A stretch of 64,000 nucleotides of DNA from Larimichthys crocea (GCF_000972845.2 NC_040018.1:9893157-9957156), one strand, 5' to 3'. Counted from the stretch's first letter, positions 12,830 through 26,500 are shown. The notes: a model not told the origin generated them from the letters alone. Made by a program: numbers and translations.

Positions 12830-13533
12830 AACAAAATGGAGACTATACCATGGCAAACATTTAAATAAAGTTATTAAATTAGACCGAATGAAATCAGATG
12901 AAAACAGTACATGTGTGACAGTTTACTGATGGAGGCATGTATACATGGGTGCAAAGAGCAGAACAACTAAAAATAAAAGAAAACCAAAGGAGGAGCAGAG
13001 ATAGAGAGATAGAGTGAGTTTTTTGTAAATATTGGTTAATGGTGTTAAACAAATAGAACACAGAGGCATGATCATTATTGTTTACAACTTCTGTTTTTCT
13101 ACAGCGTAAATCTAGCAGTGATGAAGGACAGACAATGATATGAACAAAGTGTAAGTATAATAAGCTAAAAGCTTCAGCCTACGCACCTTTTTGGCCAACA
13201 ATGTTTTTTGTTCCTTTCTTCTTTTTCTCCATTTAATTGAATAAATATTTGTTATCCTTTCATTTCTATGTTCATTTTTTTTTGAATAATTGTTACTAAG
13301 CACCAAAATAAATGACTACTCTTCTCCGTCTGATTACCAAACCACAAATCACCATACACTCTGCAGCATATTTTATGTGTTAACCTTAAAGCACTTACAC
13401 TTACTGCCAAATTTCAACCCCTCTTTCATTTCAATTGAGTGAGCTTCTTTCCAACATAAATTTTAATAGACGTGTTCCTGCGATATGTTCACTGCTTTAT
13501 GTGCCCTACAAATGAGGAGGTTGTAACCATTGA

Positions 13534-13737
13534 ACTGGTTGCACAGCAGACATTTTGACTCAGCCGGAGAAAGAAAAAAAAAAAAGACACGGGTGGATTT
13601 AATAACAGTAATGATGGCTCAGTTCCATTAAGTGTCCCAGTGAACCAGCATGCACCATGGCAGGACCTCCCCTCAGAGGTATGCAGCTATCATAGCTCCC
13701 TGCCATGACATGTCAAAATGTCTGCTGTGCAGCCAGT
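13534..13737. mobile_element. Foldback MITE-like element, 204 bp
   Basis: The ends are inverted repeats of 26 bases: ACTGGTTGCACAGCAGACAT... at 13534-13559 and its complement at 13712-13737, with one mismatch. A second, inner inverted pair (CATGGCAGG near 13656 and CCTGCCATG near 13699) nests inside. The interior (GGTGGATTTAATAACAGTAA, GTGTCCCAGTGAACCAGCAT) matches a short repeat I recall from other teleost sequences. No coding capacity. No target-site duplication is obvious. Confidence 0.72.
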
Positions 13738-14639
13738 CCATCGAACTGCAAATTGTTTACATGCTGTACACCACATGGTGCTCATTTGGGATATTTTAAA
13801 ACTTAGATGCACAACTGGTTCTGCATCTGCGAGGTGACAAATGCATGCCACAAATCATGTTCCTATTATTTCATTAAAAACTGTCATAATTCTCCTGTGT
13901 ATAGGGTCTGTATGGATATAGAAAGATCTGATAATCTGTTTTTGAAAATTCACATTCACTAAAAATGAAAATTATGCGAACCTCCCTGACACCGCACTGT
14001 GTCAATTTTAAATGAGGCATGGACATCAAAACGGAGACGGAACAGTGGGGATCTGTGAGGGAAGAATATCACCACCTTTGAAGAGGGGAGGTGGGACATT
14101 TTTCATCTGTCTCAATAGACTGCATGATCTCAGCTGTAGCCTGAGCAAACTCAATATCCTGAGGATAGGATTTTATTTTATTTTTTTTTGTAAGAGAGTT
14201 TTCTCACTGTATATGTTTCAATATCTGACACAAAGTTTAATTAAATAAATAAATTGAAAAGTAGAATCACATTGCAGCAGGCCCGTGGATTTCCTCCTCA
14301 TTTTTGCTCCAGTGGCTTGTGGAAAGGTATGCCTCTTATAGCCTCTCCTTGAAGCTCACCAGTGGGACAGAGTTAACAGTGTCCAGGCCATACAAAGCCA
14401 TCCATCCTGAAGTACAAAAGTGACACCGCGCTGCAGTCTGTGCCAGATGATGGAGGCTGCCACCACCAACTCTCAGCTAAAGCACTGCTGGACAGACCCC
14501 ATTCCCTCGGTCCTCTGAGAATTACAGTCTTCCTGACATTCACTTAGGATAACACAGGGACACCAAAACAGAGGTTATTTATTTATGAACACTTCCAGGA
14601 ACTGCGTGTCCACGTGGTTTTAGATTTCATTAGAAATGG

Positions 14640-15000
14640 ACATGTCACGGATGTTTCAGCTTTATCACTCGACTGTAGGGGTTAAATCAATGCATGCCCC
14701 GTCCTCACAATGTCCTGCCCTGTGTGTAATTTAGTGTCATCTCCTGTGTAATGAGGGTCTTGTACCATCAGATGGTTACCAAGTCCTGTGGTGTCCTTTG
14801 TGTCCCCTACATTTGTTTTTATGTCCCGTTTAATGTGTCCTGTAATAGGGAGGTGTACGGGTCAGTGTCATGATGTTAGTGTCATGGTTTCTTCCATTTT
14901 TTCCCCTGTTAAAGTGTTTTTGGTGAGTTTTTCATTATTTGAATGAAGATCTCAAGTTGTGGGTGTTGTATTCTGTCTAAATAAAGTCCCTTGAAGTGCA
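14640..15000 (+). mobile_element. Possible degenerate retrotransposon 3' region
   Basis: T-rich text with repeated GTGTCCT/GTCATG phrases ends in TCTAAATAAAGTCCCTTGAA, like the polyadenylation end of a fish retroelement or retrotransposed transcript. No reverse transcriptase sequence is visible. Weak call. Confidence 0.3.
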
Positions 15001-15179
15001 TTTGCGATTTAGGTTAGGTTACATACAGTAAATGAAAATGATTTGACTTATATCTTTTATTAGGAAAAATGCTTTGCTAATTATTAACAAGAAAGAAAAC
15101 AAAGTACGTTGTACCATTTTGTTCTGTAGCTTATACTATTCACTGGACAGTTTGAAAGATAAGCTGTGGAGTTTTTGAC

Positions 15180-15490
15180 CTTGAAGTTGAATTGACTGGA
15201 TACGTCACAGCGGAAGTCTCCTCATTACTTTGGTGATCCATTGTCATTTCATCTAGGACCACCAGTCACTGCAAAATCTGTTTATGTATACGATAAACAT
15301 AAAAATCTTATGAGTAGAGATGACCAGAGGACAGGGTCCATTTTAGACACTCCATTAGCTTTCCCTCCAGGATCACCATCACTGCAAGATGTTAGAATAT
15401 CTTTGATGTAATAGGTATATAATCATTAAAGTTCATTGATGTTCCCAAAAGGATTCTTTGACTTTAATGACCACTTTGTATTTCTTAGCT
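15180..15490. repeat. Degenerate copies of the teleost interspersed repeat
   Basis: Phrases such as CATTACTTTGGTGATCCATT and TCATCTAGGACCACCA resemble the repeat present near 4850-5740. They are heavily diverged. Confidence 0.4.
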
Positions 15491-18400
15491 CTGCTACTCT
15501 ATTAACAAGACTGGAGCGACAAATATAGCAGCTTTGTACATTTGTCTTTTTTGTCTTCTTAATTGCATAGCCTCCACATTGTTGGCTAATAAGTGCCAGC
15601 CCCCCAGAGAACGCAATGAATTTAACAAGTTTACCACTGCCAAATTAGTGTCCAGCTGGGCAAAGCAGGCAAACTTTCAACTAGAGTGTAATGTCTAAAG
15701 AGGGCCAAATCTCATCAGAATCTTGCACTGTGTGTATCAAGTGTAACCTCTTTATTCAATTTATTCATAGTATAAATTAATAATGTTGGCTATTATATTA
15801 TGCACAAAGGATAATGGGAATTACAAATCAGTCCACAAACTTGAGTACTCAGTTTCCAACAGTGGAGCGTGTGCACGGCGTAATTAAACGTGTATAAGCT
15901 ATCATTCAAGCTCGCAGAAACAAAACGGACGTACCTTGTTACACCAAGAATGTTAAGGATGATCTGTTCAAAGTAAAAGTGAACAAATTGGTTATTTTCT
16001 TAAAAAAAGATCATAATGCTTGTTATGACAAAATGGGTAATTATAGTTATAGTTTGTAACTTCAGAGCCGAACTGGGGCGAGTAAAGTTTAATGAGGACC
16101 TTTGAGATCCTGTTTTGATGTAACCACTTGATGTCAGCTATGAATTGTGGGCATTTTCAAATTTTTACTTGGTAAGTACTTCAATGAATGTCAAACATGA
16201 ATAATACATGTAAAGAGTTTGTGATGTCTGGGGTAGTTAGTGGATCACCAAAGGTTTTATATATATATGGATGGGAATAGAAGTTTGTAGAAGGCTTTGG
16301 GAGCACTGACTTTTAATTCCATACTTTTGAAGTCAGGTCATTTACCATGTTGTGTTAATTCACTGTCACCCAGATGAAACTATAGGCTTGAATTTGAGGA
16401 CAAACTGTACTGCTGTTAACAACTAACTTTAAACAAATGTTGAGTCTGAGAGTCACATTCCTTAAATCAAAAAAAAAAAAAAATGGCAATGAGGAGACCA
16501 CGGAGACCATGCTGTCTTTGAAGTAGAGAGAAAGCTTTTCTGGAGGGACACACAAAGAGATGCTTTGAAGAAAGAACAATCCATCAGTGTGAGGTGTGAG
16601 TGACTAAACCTCCACAGATAGCATAATGGTGAATCAGCAAAACATATTCACCACGTCAGTCTTGTGGAGTTGTAGGTAAAATATCTTGCTTGAAGGATAA
16701 GAGAGATTTAATTGTCATTTTATTCGTTCAGCTTTTTCATTAGGCTTGTCTAAATAACACAATAGACTGAGGCATCTGCTGCACAGCTACAATTAGACAT
16801 AACACATTTTGAATATGCTTTATATTAATGTATTTTATTTTAGGATTATTATATTATGTCTATTCAATTCTTACAGATGCCCAAAGGAACCTATTTTAAG
16901 ATCCCCATTGTTTGATTCACTGGTAATAAAGAGAAGTAGGCTACAATGACTTGTTTTTGCTTCATGAGGAGAAATTTAGTTTCAAGCCACAGGAAAGCCA
17001 AATCCATAAACACTAGGCATTTTAGGGTCTTACATATAGTATGTAATAGTAAGTGTCTAAAAAATATCAGGAATCACTTTCAATCTACATTTGAAATAAA
17101 ACTTTCCTAATATTGAGTTTAATTTGGGCGTGCTTATGCTCAGACATTTATTATGCAATTCATTCTACAAACTGATCATTAAAACATCCATGTCAGTTGT
17201 CCTACAAAATAAAACCTCTCTGCTACCACTCAATCTGCCTCAAAGCCAGTCAAAACTGAAACAAAGTGACTTTAATACATTTTAGTGTAACGAAAAAACT
17301 TCAAAAAAGGAAATATTATTATTCTGTTCCTTATAGAATAGAAAAAAATACAACCATACTCCTGAATTCAAGCTTCTCTTCACTAGCCTAATTGTCTCAT
17401 TAACCCATGGTAAAAACAGACTTCATTGAATCCCCACTGTTCTAATGATCACCAATAATGACCATCTGGTTTGGTCAACATTAATCCTCAATTCACTGAG
17501 TATACTGGTAAAACTACTGTTGTGGTCAATAGAGCCTGATCTGGTGGCTTTGAGTGTGTAGATAACAGTTCAGTTCCCTGTCATAAAGAGCTATCTGACA
17601 GCAAAGTAAAGTGTTTTCTAAATATAGCGTACACTTGAACCAATGTTGATTTTCTTTTGTAGGTGGCTAAAATCGTTTTGCTACCTGTCCACAGCAGCTT
17701 CCTGCTTAGCTTCCATATGCCAGTTCTCATGAGGGAGAGATGTCAATCAAAACAAGACATATTACACAGTCTGAAGGAATAGTCTGAACAGCAAAATTAG
17801 CTGTTTTTGAACGAGCTTATGAAGATGAAGTTATGAAGATTTATTTTCACTTTGTAATTTAATAGAATCAACTTTATTATCATACATGCACATGTACATC
17901 CACATTTCCAGAGTCTTTAAATGGAATGAAACTGAGACATTAATGTTGTGATAATACATTACAGCATGTTGGTTCACAGGTCCTCATCATTCCCTCTGTT
18001 GTGTTTAATGGGGTCGGTTTTGAAGTGCACCGTTGAGTGTGATTCATCACTCTGTGATTCCTCGTCAAAGCTTGTTTCCTTCCTCTTTTTATTTAGAAGA
18101 GCCCATGGCATCATGCTCAGGACCGGTGTGTTGAGTATGACAAGTAAAACATTTCAGGTCCCATTTACTGCTCCATCATGCATAAAGAATGTGCTCTGTG
18201 CTTATTCTTCAAATTCTGGACTAAGTATTCTGTGGTGCACAAACGACTTTGATGCACTAAACAATTAATGTAAAAACTATCAAGATATAATTTAATAATG
18301 AGTCAAGGAAGAGCTGTGTCAGCTGTTCTGTATGTCTCCATCTGACAGAAGAAAGATGGATTCTTGTATTTTTCATTAAAAGCTAATATGACAAAATGTC

Positions 18401-19137
18401 TTATTTCTGAGCCGTTCACCTTGAAATAAAGTGTTACAGAAAAAGAAAGAATCTGTGAAACGCAATAACTTGAGTTGTGTTTTTACCCTGTGTGATTGCC
18501 GGCTTATACAGACCAGCAGGAGCCTGTGAATTTGTAGAAAGCACAGATTAGAGAGAATAGGATGTTGTGTTCCAGTCAGTCTTGGTTTAAGCCGGGTGTG
18601 AATAAGGGATTGTTGAAGTGAATGAGGGGCACTGCAGCTCTCAACGTTGAGAGGAGAAGCTCTTCTGGGGCAGGATCAAAGAACTCAGTCAACCAAGGCT
18701 GCTGCTCAACCCAGACTTTAGTGAACCAACCACACACACTAATCTCTTACCGAAGTCTCAACAGAAAGGCATCAACCAAACTGAATCTAATGAGCATCTA
18801 CCATACAACAAAAACAAATGGTATACAGAAAGGGCAATGCAGGAGAAAGAAATGAATCAAACTTCAACTCCAACAGCACCTACTGTATTTGGTAGTGCTA
18901 AATGTATTAAATATTGAATTTGCATGGATGTATATAATGCTGAACAAGATGTTTCCATTGATATAAGAGTGCAGCCATAAGACAATGCCATACTTTATTA
19001 TTTCACTTAGTGTAAGTTGAAATATTGTAGCTTCGAGCAAAGCATAGGTACTATAATAGAGTGATAAATGATAGCGATATTAAACTGCCATGCAGTCAGG
19101 AGTTTTTTTGTACACCTTGAAGCTAGGAGAGGGGAAA

Positions 19138-19345
19138 TTTAAAGGTCCAGTGTGAAGGATTCAGGGGCATCTAGATGTTGCAGTTGCAGAGTGCGAACGA
19201 CTGATTAGCCCTTTCCTCACCCTGCCTTTCCAAGCTTGTGGGAGAACATATGACAAATGTGAAAGGCCATATATAGAGCCAGTGTTTGGTTTGTCCACTG
19301 CGGACTAGAAACATCTGTAGAAATGCTTTCTACAGATGTTTCTAG
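19138..19345 (+). mobile_element. MITE-like DNA element fragment (TTAAAGGTCCAGTGTG family)
   Basis: It begins with the terminal motif TTAAAGGTCCAGTGTG and continues with GGCATCTAGATGTTGCAG, CCTTTCCAAGC and AGCCAGTGTTTGGTTTGTCC, an order that matches a short DNA element common in percomorph fish. About half of the element is present. It ends in a perfect hairpin at 19305-19345 (described separately) instead of its other terminus. Confidence 0.75.
19305..19345. repeat. Perfect 19-bp inverted repeat with 3-nt loop
   Basis: CTAGAAACATCTGTAGAAA at 19305-19323, loop TGC, then the exact complement at 19327-19345. It marks the breakpoint of the MITE fragment and probably arose by a snap-back copying event. 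Confidence 0.95.
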
Positions 19346-22300
19346 ATGTTTCTGGGACAGACTCCATTGAAGAGTATACACTCCTTAGAAGGTTGACTGT
19401 TGGCTAGTATATGTAGTAGTACAGTAGTAGTAGCTAAAGTAGTATATGTGATCATTCATGAACATACCCCAACTAAGATGCTTTTGTACCTAAATCTAAC
19501 CAAACCTTTACCATAGTGGTGTGATATCGGAAAATGGTTGTTGAAACCCAACTAATGGGCTGCTGACATGTTAAAAATAAGTATATCTGTAGGCAGACTT
19601 CTTACTAAGCCTGTAAGTAGTGCCTGCTCTAGCACCACAGATTTTGTGAGCTTTGACTTCTTGGTCAATGTTTTCCTTTCCCATGATCACAACTAAGCAT
19701 AAATCAATATGGCAGGATCAGAAATACTTATGGTATATATAAATTTGAAACCCCTTTTGCATCATAATAAAATTTAGCTTTGTAAAATAGCATAGTGAAT
19801 CATTGGAGGAACAGAGTCAAGGTACCAGTGCTTGAGACTGATGAGACTGATTGATTGGATTTTGAGTATATCATGTCTAGAATGTCATTTACCATGTAAG
19901 AGTGACATTTCAAATATACAGCACAGCAGAAATCAAAGAGATGTAAAACAAAAAGAAAAAAAAAACATGACAGCTCAGTGGTCACAAACCACTCTGTGCA
20001 GCGGTTTCAATCTCCAATCACTTGACTGAGCATGAGGCACCTTTTATCATGGTTCATCCACTGCAATTAATCTTTAACAGATGTGATGCAACCCTCCCCT
20101 CTGGATCTTACTCACATTCAGTGTCACTCCATCTTTATCTCTGTCTCCCTCGCTCCAGCTTCCTCTTTCACATCCATAAATATTGCAAATATTCTCATCT
20201 TTTTTCTTGTCCTTAATTCAAGTTACCTTAAGGCACCTACTGGGCCACAGCAGAGAGCACGAATGCTTTCAGAGACTAATAAAACAAAGCTGTTGGGAGT
20301 GTAACCACATGAAGCTAGAAAAAAAAATGCAAAGAGTTGCAAAGTTGGCTTAGAGTTTCTTCCTTCCCTACAGTAAATCAATTGGACTGAGACTGAGAGA
20401 ATACAAGTCATACTGAGGGATGGTGGGGAAAAGATTCCCCATCCAGATGATTGGACATTCAGAATATCCAAACCTTAATTCTAGTGTGCAACAGTCATTT
20501 ATGGCTTCAGGACTGCTCAATAATGCATCAAAACCCACAGGCCTCCAGGGGAAGCAGTCAGTAATCAAAAAGTAAGTTAAGGTTTTCATAATAGGACCCT
20601 ATAAATAACTGGGGACAGAAATGAGGGCATGTAAAATTGATGAGGGATGATTCAAACCCCATGAGGTGGAGGGAGCTTAACTCAAGGAGAAGGAATGTGA
20701 TGTTGAGTGGTCTGGCGATATGAGCATATGTAGAAAATGGAATTCCATAAGTGATTTGTGCCACCAGTGTTACTATATGACTGTACAGATATATGCACAT
20801 TGTTCATGAGCCTTTAAAATGGTGTGATTTTAAGCAACCAGCCAACACTTGGCCAACAAATGGTTACCAATTAAGATTTTACAGAAGAGGAGTTGAACCT
20901 TTTTATGTTATAATTACAGGTTCTTTCTAATCTTGTGTATTACTGTACATCCATTCCTCAGATAAGCCTTGAAAATGTCTTGTACATCTGAAGGTCACAT
21001 TTGTTCAAATCATAAAATCTATACCAGTTTACATTTTATCTCCATTCCTGCTTAGCACAAGTGAAAAGGAAAGCATACAGCAACACAACTTTTATAACTT
21101 GAAGAGTATGTGGTGAAATGAGCACCCAAACAACACTCCCACACGTTCTTTTAGAAATGCAAAAGACGTGTGTGCTTGAGGTTCTTTGCATTTTCTGAAG
21201 GATTCCGAGTTCTCCAGTGTACCTATCACTAACGCTACTCTACTGTGAGAAAGTACTTCAAAACCAGCGTTTTGAAACTAAGAGCATAATGAAGCCTTGC
21301 AAAGCACAACCTTCAAAGTAACTTATTTCTTAACATCTAAATAGTCTTGTGAAGTCCTGTAATCTTGTGGTAAAAAAAAGGAATCCATTAGGATTGCTTA
21401 AAGGAATCAGTGATTAAATAATATTGTCATAATTAGGTGGAAAACAGTGCAGGTGGGTAAGAAATAAAAGGAAAATAGGTCACACATCACGAAAGATTAT
21501 ACTAATACAGAGTAACCTTTAGTGATGTCATGATTGAGGTTATTAGGTCCTGATCAGAGTCCTTATCAAGCACACCTTATTATTCATGAGCTGCTTATTC
21601 CAAATACTGAAGGCATCGAAAATTGTTCACTGATATTAAGTCTATAAACTTATTTAATTGGATAATGTGACTCTTGTTGCCATGCCATGAGCTAGAGTGA
21701 CACATTACTTTGTTGGACTTGTGTAGGGACTACAGGAACACTTGTGAGTGTACAGCGGTGTTGCAGAGTGAAGGTTCTTTCCCTTTGGTCCAGCAGACAC
21801 TGGCTGCTTTAACGTGCTTTAACCAAACAAGTTTCATTTTGGCCTGCCGTCAAGTTACTTCACAAATTGACAGTCAGCTCCGGTTTTCTAATGTGAAGCT
21901 GCTACCGAAATGTTTTGCACACTGCACGTTGCTGATGAGAAGGAGAGAGGAGAGGTAACAGATCTGTTAGCGGCGGAGTTTAGCAAATTCATGCATTTTT
22001 TGCCGACCTGTGTCTGAAGTCGGTCACACTGCTGCAGAAAAACAATTTTTCACACTCGCACTCATTTTCACTTCTATATGCAGTGAAATGTTAGTGCTGT
22101 TGACTGTGTTAAGGAGAGCAGCACTGCAGCATTAGCAGGTTACTGTGGAAAAAAACAGTAGTAAACTATGGTTTAAAAAAAAAAAAAGGGGGGTGAATGT
22201 GCTTTATTTTAGCCATTACTGATGAACCCCAAAAAGATCCTAAGGACTGGTTCAAGACATCTCTAATACATAAAGACCAATGAATGGTCACGTCTATCTA

Positions 22301-23310
22301 CTGTACAAATATATTTTTTTATTCAGGGTTAATCAAATGTCAATGCTTCTGACATATGTACCTCACAGTTGATTATAGAACTGATATAATTAATGTAAGT
22401 AATGCTGCTGATTGAAAGAGAATGTTCATTTCCTCTGTAATGTGAATGCACGTATTCATATTATCTGGATTCTTCATTCACGCATTGAAAAACATCTCTT
22501 ATCAGTCTCTGAATATGAAACTGCTCTAGTTCCAGGGACATGAAGGTACTGTCCTCAGTTGACTGCCGACCTGACAGATGGATCATGTTAACACTCAGTA
22601 GTGCAAATTTGAAACAATCTCTCTTATTCCAGCTATAGCCTTTCTGGTGTTGGTGCACAGTTTCCGGTGCGTGTGACACACACAAGTTTGAATTAGGCAA
22701 CATATTCATTATGAGGAGAGAGAGAGACACACAGGCTAGAATACACACTGACGTACAGTGGAAGTACAATAAGCACCTTGATCTAACACTGCATACCACG
22801 TGGAGTCTTATAAGCGTTATAGTGCACTGGCTCTACAGACAGATATGTATTCAAGCATACGGAATACCAGTGATACGTTTCACCACCGAGCCACATTAGC
22901 GCTGTCTTGTTCTGCGGGTGTGTGAGCGACTTAACAGTGGCAGAGAGCACAAACAGACTGAGCAATGCTCCATCAGTCAATCAGAAAAGGATGTCTATGA
23001 ATGTGGAGCAATAGAAATGGTAGCTAGTTAGACGGATCTGTGACTAGCTGGTGGTGTATGAGCCAGCTGGAAAAAGTCCCCTAAAAAATGTACTGTCCTG
23101 AAGAAGAAGATGGCCAAAATGTATGAATAGTAGAGTGTTTTAGACTTTAATGGCTTCAAACCCAGTTTGCCCAAAGTCATAGTAATTATTAATCATGCCA
23201 TGAGTGTTTACAAGTTTGACAGCACTTGTCTGGAATATATTTACTGGAAGATGAACTGAAATGAAGTCTTTATACCATTTTATATCAAACAGATAAAAGA
23301 AACCAATATG
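19346..23310. other. Intronic sequence, no gene recognised
   Basis: AT-rich intron next to exon 2. There is an imperfect inverted repeat near 21140-21175 (CACACGTTCTTTT/AAAAGACGTGTG) and an A-run near 22175. Nothing coding. Confidence 0.5.
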
Positions 23311-23316
23311 ACTCAC
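23311..23316 (-). promoter_or_regulatory. gpc6: 5' splice site of intron 2
   Basis: GTGAGT directly follows exon 2 on the minus strand and fits the vertebrate donor consensus at all six positions. It sets the exon end in phase 1. Confidence 0.9.
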
Positions 23317-23475
23317 CATCAAATTTTTTATGCCTCGACACAAACGTCGTCCTCATATCGTGGCTGCTCTTCTCCACCAAGTTCTCGAAGTCCAGTTTGC
23401 TCTGCTGGTTGAGTTTGTCCTCCATCTCAGATGTGCAGCAGGTGTATCCCTGAGGACAGACACGCAGGTGCTCAC
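23317..23475 (-). CDS. gpc6: Glypican-6, coding exon 2
   Basis: This 159-bp exon continues the N-terminal cysteine-rich domain. It completes the split glycine codon and then reads [13 protein letters not shown], an acidic [11 protein letters not shown] segment, and [12 protein letters not shown]. Three of the conserved glypican cysteines are here. The acceptor is a pyrimidine-rich tract ending CTTAG (AG at 23477-23476). The donor is GTGAGT at 23316-23311. Both ends are phase 1, and the last base (G) would start the glutamate codon expected after K-K-F-D. From recalled sequences, the peptide differs from human GPC6 at about nine of 53 positions and is much further from GPC4. Frame, length, both splice sites and motif content agree, so this is a real exon. 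The reading frame upstream of 23476 is intron. Confidence 0.94.
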
Positions 23476-23500
23476 CTAAGGGAGACAGAGACACAGAGCG
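23476..23500 (-). promoter_or_regulatory. gpc6: 3' splice site of intron 1
   Basis: On the minus strand a pyrimidine-rich run (CTCTGTGTCTCTGTCTCCCTTAG) precedes exon 2. The AG lies at 23477-23476, and the next base restores the glycine codon split from exon 1. Confidence 0.88.
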
Positions 23501-26500
23501 CCTTTTTTTACACACATCACTGCCACAGGGTTCGGTTTTTTCAAAAGGCTTAGCTGAGTCTTTGATCAAAACTCTCCTGTGATTTTGGGACTCTCATCAC
23601 TGAAGCTATCAAAGAGGGACAGACCGTAACAAATGGGGAAGGATAATATTTGTCGGTAACCTGCTGTCATGTGAAACAGAGAGTAACTTTGATACAGCAC
23701 TGCATACTGCTCATGCAGGATTTTCTTTCCTTATCACATTACAATGCACTGCAATAACAGTAACTAAGCTTATGCACATCAGTATTAAGTACATCAAATT
23801 GATGGCAGTGTGTTCAGAAACTATATTTCAGTGCCTCAGGTCAGGGGCTAGGGCAATGTGAAGTAGTCTAGATTCAGCCAAAATTATCATTAAACCAGCA
23901 TTCATTGATTTTTTCGGTAACTTGGACCCAGCACAACAAGCTACTGTAAATAAACAAAACACTGACATATTATCACCTTAAAAGAGAGCAGGTCAGCAAA
24001 TAATCACTTATCTAAACAACCACCAAAGACCCAACACAAGTTCAATTTTCACTCTTCTTTTTTGCTCAGTTTAGGCCTCCACCATCATTCGAGGGGCATA
24101 TCTGGCTTTTCACAAGCTCTTCGCTAACTGTGTCTGTCTCTTGTTTGGTGCTGACCAGGTAGTGTGCAGAGGGTTTAGACTATATGACCTTTTCTGTCAA
24201 AGACAACTGACTGCTGTGGCTGAACACAATGCAGGTGAGAGCTACCACGGTGAACGAAAAGCGAAAATAATGAGCTGAAAGACACTAAAATGCTACAAAG
24301 GAGGTTTCTGGGTTCATCACCACAAGCCACTTTCACATTACAATCTCATTTCATACATTATTAATGTAAAAAATGTTGATTAGTGTAGCTCCGAGCAGGG
24401 ATATTTAAATTTCTGAATAATTTTCTGACATCACAGCTTATGTGCTCCAGTACACCTTTGGTATAACAGCAATCTCAATTTAAAGATTCTGCTCCCTCAG
24501 AATTTCAGACTTTTTTTTTTTTTTTTGTGAGCATCCAGGTGATTTTTATTTTATTTGTCGAGGTTGTGAGATCTACCACCACTGAGACTTCAGCTGCCAT
24601 CCCAGTACAATTAAACAAGCTCAACAGCAACAGCATCTCTTTGCACTGACCCGGTGACTCAGGATAATCACTTCACTTTTGTGACTTCAATAGAAAAATG
24701 CTCATTTAGAGCTCTATGAATTATCTTCACTAACCAGGGCACAGTTACTGGAGAATACAGCTGCAGATGATCATTTTTTAAATGTAGTTTTTTCAATGCT
24801 TGGTGCACTGCAAACAATATTCCCTCCATTGTACCGGGGTTATCAGCAGAATGAACGGTGGTGGTGGAGATCTATAAACCTCACCGTATAATACCAATAT
24901 TATTCATCATGGATGGAGGTGAGTGATGATGGAATCTTTATTCAGATAATGTTCCCTTTTAGTAACTGAAAAATGCTCGGCCTGTTATCTTGATGAAGTG
25001 AGGTTTTACAGAGCCTTTGACTCTTTGTGCCCGATGTGGTGTTAAAAATGTGTAAAAAAAAATTAGTGAAATGTGTGAAATAAGTGACAGAATTCATCCA
25101 AGGTAAATTTGTTTCTAAATCTATCTGAGATGTCTTCACAACTTGAGTCTTTGCACATAAGGGCAATTAAATCGCTTCAGGAATTCAACATCTAATGAAA
25201 AAGTGTGCATATCAGATTGTAAACTTGAGTGAAGAGCTGTGTGATTCAGAAACAGAAGTATTGGATGTGTGGGAGGGTATTAAATAATACATATGGAGAA
25301 TTCACCACATTGGCCACAACCTTGCGTTTGGAAAGACAACAATCAGTGAATTACTTCACAAATCTGAAAGCCTTCTCGTTAAAGAAGAAGGGGTTACTCT
25401 TACATCTGTGGATTATTCTCTCTGTATAGAGAGTGTAAATGTTTGAAAGGGCACGGATTGCTTTGAGGAGTGAGGAAAAAAGATCCTGAAGTCTGATGAA
25501 ATGAAAAATTCAGCTCTACAGCTGTAATGCACAGCACTATCTGACAGAAACCAGGCTTAAACCATCATGCATTTAACACAATCTCTATCTGAGAGCATGG
25601 TGATGGCAGCACCAGGCAGGTGCCTTTTAGTATCAGGGACTGAGAGAGGTGTCAGATTAGACAGAATTGATCTGAGCCACAGGCAGACACATTCCTGAAA
25701 CAGAAATAGTGTGACCCATATCCATGTTTCCCCTCAAATCTATCACAAATTTTAACAGAATTTTGAGTAATTCTGTAAAAGAAATTGTGAACGCCTGCTT
25801 GTTTCCATCTGCTAATATTAGGAGTTGTTTCGTTACAGTAGTTGGCATAACTTCTGCAGTTAGAAAACCCATGAGAAAACATGACTTAAATATTGCTGTG
25901 GCATGCAAAGTTGGCTCCAGTGTGATCAGAAATTTGTAATCCAGCCTTGAACTGTCTTCTGTATTTATTCATCATTTTTTCTGTGTTGAAAACAGTTATT
26001 GGTGTTCCCACCCAATCCCCCAATCAGTTGACCAATCAGGCAGAGTAGGGCGGGTTGTCACAGAATGCCAGTGCCATCAACAATGGCTTTGCGCCATGGA
26101 ATAACATTACCAAAAAAAAAAGTGCAGTGACCGTACAGAGCTCAGTCCCGAGAATATAGTTGCCCAAATGAGGAGTGTTAAATCAGATCTGTGTGGCTCT
26201 CTCATCGGACCGATGAGGAGACTTTCAAAGCAAAAAGAACTGATAAGTAATGTGAGTTAAAATTTTGCTACGTCATAACTCAAAAAACTAAACAAAAAAA
26301 AAAAGCTGCTTTACTATTTTCGACTAGTTTCCACCACACATTTCTGATGTAATACTTCAAAATGTGCAGCAAAATATGTTTACATGAAACACATATACTG
26401 AAAATCTTTGGTCGAAACAACCATGTCAAAACACCAGGATGGTTTTAGGTGAAGAATGAAGTCTATAAAGACTTCAGGTTACATTAAACATAGAATCTGA

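Larger units (their letters stand above)
13738..19137. other. Intronic sequence, no gene recognised
   Basis: Besides the two low-confidence repeat remnants above, this is AT-rich DNA with short chance ORFs, A-runs (for example 16469-16482) and no splice-supported exon. A TCAACTTTATTATCAT phrase near 17868 is reminiscent of retroelement tails but is too short to call. Confidence 0.5.
1..23310 (-). other. gpc6: Glypican-6 intron 2 (5' portion)
   Basis: Everything to the left of the exon 2 donor is the start of intron 2. The next glypican exon is a large one of roughly 700 bp in vertebrates and would be easy to see. It is absent, so the intron extends past the left edge. The interval holds the repeats listed separately and no other coding evidence. 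Confidence 0.82.

Noticed and set aside
23476..23569. Reading frame upstream of exon 2
   Set aside because: It is intron 1: the acceptor CTTAG at 23480-23476 precedes the first residue shared with glypicans, and joining to exon 1 there restores the frame exactly.
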